Positions 1-6,772 of a stretch of 64,000 bases of DNA are shown piece after piece (position 1 is the stretch's first letter; every line of letters starts with the position of its first letter). The notes below the pieces were generated by a model. It saw only the letters and a program-made list of their open reading frames with translations, did no database searches and had not been told where the DNA came from. Source of the stretch: Rhodoferax mekongensis (GTDB lineage: Bacteria; Pseudomonadota; Gammaproteobacteria; Burkholderiales; Burkholderiaceae_C); NCBI RefSeq assembly GCF_032191775.1, contig NZ_CP132507.1, positions 2,939,001 to 3,003,000 of the forward strand, written 5' to 3'. The position numbers and the translations under genes were made by a program.

Positions 1-105
1 TCCCCGGGCGTAGGATCTATGACATGGCGACGGGGTACCAATCCCACCATCGCCCGCACGCTCACGCGAAGAGAGATACTTGACTCCCTCAATCGCAGCA
101 ACGAC

Positions 106-135
106 GTCTAACGATTCGTTCAACCGGAAAGCCAA
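106..135 (-). repeat. possible 3' half of an integron attC site
   Basis: On the minus strand this reads a GGTTGAACGAATC segment followed by GTTAGAC, which fits the R' core GTTRRRY of integron attC sites and its L' partner. A matching R'' box at the far side is not clear; the sequence around 228-234 is only weakly similar. It is listed because a convincing attC site lies 1.2 kb away in the same orientation. The rest of bases 1-240 shows no supported gene. Confidence 0.3.
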
Positions 136-392
136 CAGCAGGCCACTAGGCACGACCTGGCGGTACGCGGTACATTGTCTCCAGTCAGAGCTTGGCGTCC
201 TGCCTTGGCCTCTCGATTCGCTAAACGTTAACTACTGCTATCAGCCTGTTGCGGTCATGTCTGAATCAGGCTGAAAGCGGACATTCGCTGCGATCCTAAA
301 CAGTCGATAACGTTGATGGCAACTGGGCCTCACCCCCACGCGGCGAACCCGCTTCCTGCATCTGTGGTGCAGTGTTTGCCGACCAGTTAAAC

Positions 393-791
393 AACATGCG
401 CATTGCCTGGCTTCCCGTTGGCAGAATTCCAGAAGCCACAACGCATAACCCCTAGTGGGCTCCAAAGCTGTTGCGCTAAAACTTTCAAGCGATGCCCTCA
501 TATGGTCGGGAAACAAAGCGGAAATTTCCAACAATGCGGCCTTAAATCCATCGTTGTCGTGACCCTCGTCGAAGCCGCGCTGATACGCTTTGAGCAGTTC
601 AGCAAGTACCGCCGGACCGGCCAAGCCGCAGCTTCGCGCGCGAAACAATCACCTGTCTCTACTAATGCCAGCAGCTTCGGAACGTCGTCAGCATCAGATT
701 CTGCTTACAGCCTCTCCGCCGCCGCTACACACGCTTCTACGCTTTGTGTATCTAAGGCAGACATGATCTCGTTCCAAGCGGTGGCTTCCAT
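393..791 (-). pseudogene. broken cassette gene, alpha-helical protein of unknown function
   Basis: Read on the minus strand from an ATG at 791, the frame begins MEATAWNEIMSAL and soon meets an in-frame TAA, then continues in the same frame as AESDADDVPKLLALVETGD. Near 625 the coding frame shifts by one and goes on as LAELLKAYQRGFDEGHDNDG and then LWLLEFCQREARQ. The pieces join into one plausible helical protein of about 125-130 residues that vaguely resembles HEAT-repeat proteins. One stop plus one frameshift suggests decay, though sequencing error cannot be excluded. It follows directly after an attC-like half site (819-825), which suggests an eroded gene cassette. The right end is uncertain. 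I do not recognise a function. Confidence 0.5.
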
Positions 792-835
792 ATCGCAAAA
801 TGTCAGGTCAAGTGAAGGGTTAGGCGGCACCCGCT

Positions 836-1318
836 TTACCGCCAAGATCCGGGCGCATTGTTCTTTGGCGCTTCGCCTAGACCATAGCGAAGAATGTTTT
901 CCATACCGATCCGTTTCATAGCTTCCAGATGCTTTGGGCTTACGGTTTGTCCGTAATTGTCTAGGAGCGCCTGTAATCTATTTGCTCGTTCATTAGCGGT
1001 CATTGTTTCGCTAAACAAAATCATAAGAATTTCTTCGATCTTCTTGACGTTGTCGAAAGTTCTGAGCTTGTCATTGAGCTTGAGGGCCAGTTCCCTGCAA
1101 TGTGAGACAACTTCACCGGGGGGGCTTTCGCCTCGTAATTCTGCGCTTGCTACCCAGAAATACCAGTTGTGCAAATCTAATAGGTGGAAGTAGGCATCAA
1201 CATGAGCTTCTTGCTTTCGCTTGTTGAACTCGTGATGACGTTGAACAATGCTTGCAATGAGTGCCCCCACAAGCGTTGCTAGTACCCCACCCAAAAAACC
1301 AAACCAAGCATCGCTCAT
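836..1318 (-). CDS. cassette-encoded membrane-anchored hypothetical protein
   Basis: The 160-residue protein begins MSDAWFGFLGG and has one hydrophobic segment at about residues 4-24, so it is probably anchored in the inner membrane with a charged helical domain behind it. I do not recognise the family. I chose the ATG at 1318 because it lies 14 nt after the R' box of the attC site at 1333-1391 and is preceded by AAAGGAAAAG as a ribosome binding site. This is the normal layout of an integron gene cassette. A longer reading to 1411 would run backwards through the attC site and is rejected. Just after the stop, GCCTAAC at 825-819 looks like the R'' half of the gene's own attC site, but the other half is missing. 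Confidence 0.6.
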   Translation of the reverse strand: MSDAWFGFLGGVLATLVGALIASIVQRHHEFNKRKQEAHVDAYFHLLDLHNWYFWVASAELRGESPPGEVVSHCRELALKLNDKLRTFDNVKKIEEILMILFSETMTANERANRLQALLDNYGQTVSPKHLEAMKRIGMENILRYGLGEAPKNNAPGSWR

Positions 1319-1332
1319 ACTTTTCCTTTGAC

Positions 1333-1391
1333 GCCGAACGTTCGAATTAACCGGCCTGCCGTAGTGTGCCCGGTTGAATGAGGGGTTAGGC
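1333..1391 (-). repeat. integron attC site (59-base element)
   Basis: Read on the minus strand, the 59-bp stretch begins GCCTAAC (R'', fits RYYYAAC) and ends GTTCGGC (R', one base off GTTRRRY). Inside, CATTCAACCGG and CCGGTTAATTCG form the inner L''/L' pair with the usual unpaired bases. The length, the imperfect dyad and the position between two minus-strand genes match a gene-cassette recombination site of the type used by integron integrases. The upstream gene stops inside the R'' box (TAG then GCCTAAC) and the downstream gene starts 14 nt after R'. No integron integrase gene is in the window. Confidence 0.8.
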
Positions 1392-2072
1392 CTAATGCGG
1401 CACCAGCTCAACCATGGGGTGATGCTGTCCAGGCACAGGCTTCAATAGATACGCTTGTGAACCTGAAGTCCCGGCGGCATCAATAAACGAGATCGTAAGG
1501 GTGGAAGGGCTCCTTGCAACTCCAGTTGTGTACGTCCAAGACAAACCTAAGGTCTCGCCATGGCTCCACGTGGGCGACCGTTCGCGCGATTGAGACTTCA
1601 TTGGCGGGTCGAACGTGAACGAGACTTCGGTTGCATGGTTTCCCATGTTCTTGATACTCGTCTCGTAGCGAGCCTCTACTCCATTGAACCCAGCGCCGAC
1701 GCCTTGAGCAATTAGTTGCGGTCTTGCTGCCTTCGCTGCTCGGTCGCGTTCATAGCGGATCACCTCAAGTTCGGCTTCAACTTGAGATCGCGAGACTTCG
1801 ACCAGTTGGCGCTGTTGCTCAGCGGACTTGTGAAGCTCTTCAGCTTGCAGGCGAAGCGCTTCTGTGTTCTGGCGAAGTTCAACGCCCTGCTGAAAGAACC
1901 CAAGAACGAGCCAAAGAATTGCAACAGGGCCAAATGCTCCAGCCAAGAAGTCGCCGAGATTATTCAGTGGCATGCTCTGAAGTTCGGGAAGGCGTTCAAG
2001 GCAAAGAAGTGCTACCGCCAGCAGATAAATGGCTGTTCCACTTATGCCAACTACAGATAGAGTGCGATTCAT
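1392..2072 (-). CDS. cassette-encoded membrane protein with coiled coil
   Basis: The 226-residue product starts MNRTLSVVGISG. It has two hydrophobic segments (about residues 7-25 and 41-62), then a charged coiled-coil stretch (about 65-115, rich in Q, E and R), and a soluble C-terminal part that looks beta-rich. I do not recognise the family; the plan resembles membrane sensors or phage-defence accessory proteins, but that is only resemblance. The start is the ATG directly after the GTTAGGC core of the preceding attC-like site, and the stop TAG abuts the next attC site at 1391. The gene therefore fills its cassette from edge to edge, which strongly supports its identity as a mobile gene cassette. 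Confidence 0.65.
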   Translation of the reverse strand: MNRTLSVVGISGTAIYLLAVALLCLERLPELQSMPLNNLGDFLAGAFGPVAILWLVLGFFQQGVELRQNTEALRLQAEELHKSAEQQRQLVEVSRSQVEAELEVIRYERDRAAKAARPQLIAQGVGAGFNGVEARYETSIKNMGNHATEVSFTFDPPMKSQSRERSPTWSHGETLGLSWTYTTGVARSPSTLTISFIDAAGTSGSQAYLLKPVPGQHHPMVELVPH

Positions 2073-2076
2073 ACGT

Positions 2077-2140
2077 GCCTAACGTAATGGACTCCGCAGA
2101 ACCTGCGGGATATTCTGGCGGCTGCGGGTAAAGCTAGGAG
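2077..2140 (-). repeat. degenerate attC site
   Basis: The minus strand ends in a perfect R' core GTTAGGC at 2083-2077. Upstream is an inner hairpin CCGCAGGTTCTGCGG, and the far end carries only a worn R'' (TCCTAGC). The position 5 bp before the start of the next cassette gene supports the call, but the left half is weak. Confidence 0.5.
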
Positions 2141-2294
2141 CAATTTGCGCGGCGAAGCCTCTCTCAGTCGCGTTGTCGAAAATTTTCATGTGCATTCGTA
2201 CAGATATAGAAATTCCGACAAACTCCGCATGTTGTAAGTCTTGGAATTGAGTGAACATTAATCGATACTCACGTTCACATTGACCTGTGAACAT

Positions 2295-2340
2295 CCCCTT
2301 TTCGGGTGATATCGCAAGGGTCCGCTTCCGCTGCAAAGCT
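2295..2340 (+). repeat. 46-bp dispersed repeat, copy 1
   Basis: This copy matches bases 3371-3416 at 37 of 46 positions. The shared core is GGGTGAT, then TCGC, then CCGCTTCCG. The copies flank the Sel1-repeat gene on both sides in the same orientation, so they may mark the boundaries of an inserted segment. Confidence 0.5.
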
Positions 2341-2396
2341 GAGACGTCTTCAGGCTGAAAGCAGTCATGGCATTCCCCACGATGCTGTTTGTTTCA

Positions 2397-3275
2397 TCAT
2401 CGCTTGGAATTCATTCTTTCAATGATTTCGGATGCAAGAGTGTCACCTCCCGCGGCAGCCTTACCAAACCAATGTCTTGCTTTGTTCACATCGCTCGGTA
2501 CGCCAATACCTTTTGCGTACATGGCCCCTAGCGCAGTTTGCGATGGAACGTAGCCGGAATCCGCAGCAAATTGAAAAAGCTCCAATGCGCGCTCGTAGTC
2601 AACCCGAACACCTTGCCCATTTTTGTAAAGCAGACCTAGGTTGTGGTGAGCGGCGATATGACCGCCGTTAACAGCCTGCTGGTAATAGCCGGCTGCTTTG
2701 GCATCGCTTTTTTCAACACCTTGACCCTTGTGAAACATAAGACCCAGGTTGTAAGCTGCCGTCTTATGTCCATTTTTTGCGGCTTCATTGAACCACTTGG
2801 CCGCCTGTATATCGTCAGATGTAACGCCATCACCGTCTTGCAAAATTTGCGCTAAATTGAACTGAGCATCGGGGTGGCCTAGTTCCGCAGCTTTCTTAAA
2901 CCAGACTGCTGCAACGGCATCGCTTTTTGAAACGAATTGCCCTTTCATGTGCATGACACCTAGCATGAACTGTGCATCTGGCTCGTTGGCTCTCGCCAAC
3001 TCCGCAAATAGTGCATAGGCTCTTTTGAAACCCTCTAACCCACCTTTTTTCCACAATTCCAACGCCTGCTGACCCTTGACCTGTATTGCTATGTCTTGAT
3101 CACCGGATGCATTCTCATTCGTCGAAAACACTGACGCATGCAGTTCTCGGCGTACTTCGGGCACCGAATAAAGCATGCTCATTACTGTAAGCAGCAGCAA
3201 CGGCCAACGCCAACGTGCTCGATGCCATTGTGACTTGACCGACTCACGAGTGAACTGCAAAAACTTCATGCTCAT
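2397..3275 (-). CDS. Sel1-repeat protein with N-terminal membrane anchor
   Basis: The 292-residue protein has one hydrophobic segment near residues 23-40 (WPLLLLTVMSMLYSV) and then at least five Sel1-like repeats of about 36 residues from residue 95 to the end. They are recognisable by the recurrent A-x-F-x-L-G-x-M and G-x-G-V...A-x-x-W-F/Y-x-K-A-A pattern. Such repeats form a superhelix that binds other proteins, and the anchor would place it on the periplasmic face. The start may be either of two in-frame ATGs (3275 or 3269). It belongs to the accessory region, on the same strand as the cassette genes, and is flanked by two copies of a 46-bp repeat. The partner is unknown. Confidence 0.8.
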   Translation of the reverse strand: MSMKFLQFTRESVKSQWHRARWRWPLLLLTVMSMLYSVPEVRRELHASVFSTNENASGDQDIAIQVKGQQALELWKKGGLEGFKRAYALFAELARANEPDAQFMLGVMHMKGQFVSKSDAVAAVWFKKAAELGHPDAQFNLAQILQDGDGVTSDDIQAAKWFNEAAKNGHKTAAYNLGLMFHKGQGVEKSDAKAAGYYQQAVNGGHIAAHHNLGLLYKNGQGVRVDYERALELFQFAADSGYVPSQTALGAMYAKGIGVPSDVNKARHWFGKAAAGGDTLASEIIERMNSKR

Positions 3276-3370
3276 GTCGTTTAAGTGAACTCATTTCGAA
3301 TGTCCAAAGCTGGGCGTGAAATGCCCGTCGAGTTCGGCGCATTGTCATTGTCTTAGTCGAGCCTGATAAC

Positions 3371-3416
3371 CCCCTAATTGGGTGATTTCGCGAGGGCCCG
3401 CTTCCGCCGCAATTCT
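3371..3416 (+). repeat. 46-bp dispersed repeat, copy 2
   Basis: This is the second copy of the repeat at 2295-2340, in the same orientation, with 9 mismatches in 46. It sits about 95 bp upstream of the Sel1-repeat gene start. The rest of 3276-3556 shows no gene, apart from the ribosome binding site AAAGGAG for the recombinase at 3557. Confidence 0.5.
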
Positions 3417-3556
3417 GGCGCTGTTTACTGTGTCAAACCATCCCTCATTCGAGTGATTCTTCCTTCCGGGCATCGAGTAGATGCGTTTTGACGAAGCTCT
3501 TGAACTTCGCCCGGTCTGTGACCAGAGTTTGAACCCCTCAACTAAAGGAGTTCATC

Positions 3557-4180
3557 ATGGAAACCTACTCGGACACAGCACACAGGGAGCCTTGGAACAA
3601 GGGAAAGATCGTTGGCCAAAAGGCGCCCCTGCGCCTCAAAGACATCTGGGCCATCCGAATCCGCCTTCAACTTGGTAACCGGACTCGTGAGTTGGCCATG
3701 TTTGACCTGGCTTTGGACAGCAAGCTGCGCGCCTGTGACTTGGTGAAACTGAGACTGCGGGACATCGCCCATGGGGATCACATCAGTGCCCGTGCAATCG
3801 TGATGCAACAGAAGACTTCACTTCCTGTCCAGTTCGAAATCACGCAACCAACCAGAGAGGCTGTCTTGGAGTGGATCAAGGAAGCGGGCTTGAAATCTGA
3901 AGACTACTTGTTTCCCTCTCGGGTCCATGACTCACCGCACATCGGGACGCGGCAGTACGCCCGCATCGTTGATGGTTGGATCAATGAAATCGGATTGGAC
4001 CCTTCTGCCTATGGGACCCACAGCATGCGAAGAACAAAGGCATCGTTGATTTACCGCCGCACCAAGAACATCCGAGCGGTGCAGTTGCTACTGGGGCACA
4101 CCAAGCTAGAGAGCACGGTTCGCTATCTGGCGATTGAGGTGGAGGACGCTCTAGAGATGGCAGAGCAAACGGAGGTTTGA
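3557..4180 (+). CDS. tyrosine recombinase, catalytic domain only
   Basis: The 207-residue protein contains the full active-site set of the tyrosine recombinase (phage integrase) family. It has Arg in LRACDLVKLRL (about residue 56), Lys in QQKTSLPV (about 84), His-x-x-Arg in THSMRRT (about 155-158), His in LLGHTK and the Tyr nucleophile in TVRYLA near residue 191. It lacks the usual N-terminal arm-binding and SAM-like core-binding domains, so it is much shorter than a normal integrase. The start ATG has a strong Shine-Dalgarno sequence (AAAGGAG, 7 nt spacing). It stands alone next to the palindrome array at 4393-4705, whose sites might be its targets, although that is only an inference from position. 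Confidence 0.85.
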   Translation: METYSDTAHREPWNKGKIVGQKAPLRLKDIWAIRIRLQLGNRTRELAMFDLALDSKLRACDLVKLRLRDIAHGDHISARAIVMQQKTSLPVQFEITQPTREAVLEWIKEAGLKSEDYLFPSRVHDSPHIGTRQYARIVDGWINEIGLDPSAYGTHSMRRTKASLIYRRTKNIRAVQLLLGHTKLESTVRYLAIEVEDALEMAEQTEV

Positions 4181-4392
4181 ACTGCGCCCACTGTTGGATC
4201 TTGAAGAGAGTCTGATTCATCCGGGTGCTGGAAAGCGGACATTGACCAATAGCCGCATCTGGCCCACAAATGACATTGATCGCCTCCAGATCAACTCACT
4301 CTGATCAACACAAAAAAACCAGCTGTTGGTTGTCAGTAATATCCGGAGCAGATGGTCAAGTCAACCGGAATACGCACGAAGGCGTATACGGA

Positions 4393-4705
4393 AAAGTTTC
4401 CACGTGGAAACTTTCTTCATAACCTGACTTTTTCAAACATCTCTAATCGATCAGCTGCCGCCGAGCTCTAATCTGGATCGAGTCCAGAAAAGTTTCCACG
4501 TGGAAACTTTCAGCTCACTCAGCTCCAAATCAGCCCCAGGCACATCCAAGCAACTACTTGCGGCAACTAGAAAACGTCAAGGGAAAAGTTTCCACGTGGA
4601 AACTTTCTGCTCGCTCAGCTCCAAATCAGCCCCAAGCACATCCAAGCAACTACTTGCGGCAACTAGGATAGCCTCACCTTGAATAGTTTCCACGTGGAAA
4701 CTATT
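4393..4705. repeat. array of four perfect palindromes, about 96-bp period (parS-like?)
   Basis: Four copies of the 16-bp palindrome GTTTCCACGTGGAAAC lie at 4396-4411, 4492-4507, 4588-4603 and 4686-4701. The dyads extend perfectly to 22 bp in the first three and 24 bp in the fourth (4682-4705). Their centres are 96, 96 and 98 bp apart. The spacers after copies 2 and 3 are near-identical direct repeats (they share CTCCAAATCAGCCCCA and CTACTTGCGGCAACTAG), whereas the first spacer is unrelated yet the same length. The CACGTG core with GTT...AAC ends resembles ParB-binding parS sites of Burkholderiales secondary replicons. No parA or parB is in the window. The surrounding 4181-4807 has no supported gene. 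Confidence 0.85.
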
Positions 4706-4807
4706 GTTTACATAGCTACATCGGCTGATAGAACAATTGAGCCCCTGATTCGAAAGCTGGACAATCACAGATGAAGTCGTCCACTGATCGCACTGCCTAA
4801 AACTTAC

Positions 4808-6549
4808 TCAGTCCAATTGCTTTCCTTTGGATGTACGAATGGTTCCTCTGCCGACGGTCCATGGTTGAGCCTCAATTTCAAAGTACTTGATTTTCTTGAA
4901 CTCACGGACAATGAATTCCAAAGGAATGTCTTGCTTCCCATAGCCATCAGTGATGGCGCCGTCTCCACTGGCGTGTCCCATGATTCGATGAATCATCTTG
5001 GTTTCAAGGTTGACGGCAACCATAAAATCTTTGAAAGTATGACGGAATGAGTACAGGACTTTTTTGGGATTAGAAATGCCCAACATGTCTTTCTTAAATC
5101 GTCCGAAGAACTTTCCGAATGCGCCGCAAAACTTACCGTGCCAGTCCTTCTTAAGTTCCGGGAACAGCATGAAATTCCCATCTTGTCTGACGAACTCAAT
5201 GTATCGAATAAAGCCTAAGCGAATGAGTTCAGGAGCAACGGGTACAACTCGGATAGACATCACGTTCTTTACGAAGCGACTATTCCCTTTCTGCTTTTCT
5301 GCAAGCTCCTTGGATGACTCAAAGAGGTCCGTATCGGGTTCAGGTCTGTCTGTAATGTTGAAGTACCAACCAAACTGCTCATCACAAACCACATCAGAAA
5401 CCGCCAATCCGGCGATCTCCTCGGGACGTGCACCTGTGTAATACATGATGAGCGGCAACCAGTAAGTTGCCTCGGCAGATTGCCCTGACGAGCGCAGCTG
5501 TTTGTCGTTATAGATGTCCGACGAAAAAATCTTTTGAATGTCTGCCTGTTCGAACGGCAGACGCCTAGCCACTCGCTTTGCCCGGGTGCTCTCTTTCAAA
5601 CCGATGATGTGCTCTGCAGGGTTATGAGGGACCACACCCTTCGAGCGGGCGACTCTTAACAGCGCCTTGATTTTGTCGAGCCTTGCGTTGAGGGTAACTG
5701 TGGCCAAGCCCTTTTACTCATCCGGCCAACAAAGCCGCGTATGGTGTCTTCCGTCATCTCGGCTGGGGAAAGGATGCCAGACTCCTTTGCGAAGGCTTCA
5801 AGGGCTCTCCAGGGGGTCTGGGTGGCAATAGCTGTGGACTTAGGACGGTCTTTGACATAGTCCCGCCAAACCACGAAAACCTCTTCCCATGTTTTGTTTT
5901 GTGGAGCAATAGAGCTTCCCACCTCGCGTGGAGACTGTCCTTGTGGGGCAATAGTGGGAACAGGAACGACCTGCCCTTCCTGGCGGGCTATCCGATGATC
6001 CAGCGCCGTCACTACGGACTGCAGAAAAATTCGCCCTGCTCTCTTCGCCGCTTCAGGAGTGAAATCCACCTCCAGGCCACACATGAACAGAAAGCTTTGC
6101 AGTGCCGGTTGAATCCGATGTGCCTGGCCCTGGCTGAGCATCCGACCTAAATCCTGACGCTGCTGGGTTAAATCTTTGCCCAGTTCTTCGAACTCATCAT
6201 CATCGAGTCCTTGCTCTCGCGTGCGGTCGTCTGTCTCAAGAACTTGTTGGACCCAATACTGGGCCAATCCTTGGAGCTGCTCATCGGAGAGACTTTGCAG
6301 ACGCCGAGACTCCTTCTGAGCCATCTGCGCGCGCAGTTCCTTAGCGATACGCTCAAACTCAGCCTCAACTTTGACGTTTTCGCGTTCAGCGCGCCTCTTG
6401 GCTTCCCGCAAATCTGAGGTGTGCAGACTGAGGGTGATGTGCGTTTTGCTGGAGGGGTACGCCCGGCGGAGCGAATTTGGGATGCGACGGCGGTAATACG
6501 CTGTGCAGTGTTTGCCGTGAATGTAGAGATGTTCCGAGATTGCTTTCAT
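4808..6549 (-). pseudogene. frameshifted tRNA-associated tyrosine integrase
   Basis: Two overlapping minus-strand frames make one integrase. The N-terminal part (start ATG 6549) has YYRRRIPNSLRRAYP near its beginning, as in integrases with a DUF6538-type N-terminus, and then a helical core-binding region. The C-terminal part (to 4808) holds the catalytic domain: Arg in ARPEEIAG, YSFRHTF, IMGHAS and a Tyr in DGYGKQD. The frames meet near 5705 at AAAAGGGCTTGGCC, where one base seems to be missing; one extra base would read straight into LATVTLNARLDKIKALL. Together they give about 580 residues, a normal length. The gene begins about 110 bp from the 3' end of tRNA-His, the usual attachment position for such islands. 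No canonical slippery heptamer in frame is seen, so mutation is likelier than programmed frameshifting. Confidence 0.8.
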
Positions 6550-6658
6550 GCTTTGCTCACTTAAGTGTACAAAGCTGTGTATCAACCTCAGTTTATATTC
6601 TCGTGCAAGTTATTGATTCCCTTGAGAATCAACAACTTACACTCGATTTTTTATATTT

Positions 6659-6735
6659 TGGGGTGGCTGATGGGGCTCGAACCCACGACAACAGGAATCA
6701 CAATCCTGGACTCTACCAACTGAGCTACAGCCACC
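6659..6735 (-). tRNA. tRNA-His(GTG)
   Basis: The minus strand gives a complete cloverleaf with the His-specific extra G at position -1, acceptor GTGGCTG/CAGCCAC, anticodon loop TTGTGAT (anticodon GTG), T-loop GTTCGAG, discriminator C and encoded CCA. An integrase reading frame begins just past its 3' end, so the gene is the likely attachment site of the accessory region to the left. I do not see a second copy of the tRNA 3' end within the window. Confidence 0.95.
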
Positions 6736-6772
6736 GTAGACAAAAATTATAACCTGAATTTCAGGCTCCAGA

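Noticed and set aside
2079..2336. 85-codon minus-strand frame left of the Sel1 gene
   Set aside because: It runs through the degenerate attC site and one of the 46-bp repeats and shows no protein-like composition.
4500..4682. 60-codon frame in the palindrome array
   Set aside because: It is a product of the tandem repeats themselves and has no ribosome binding site.
4393..4705. CRISPR array interpretation of the palindromes
   Set aside because: The units are few, the spacers are about 74 bp, two of them are copies of each other, and no cas gene is near.
5690..5720. programmed frameshift in the integrase
   Set aside because: A -1 shift would restore the frame, but no X-XXY-YYZ heptamer is in the zero frame, so a simple mutation is likelier.
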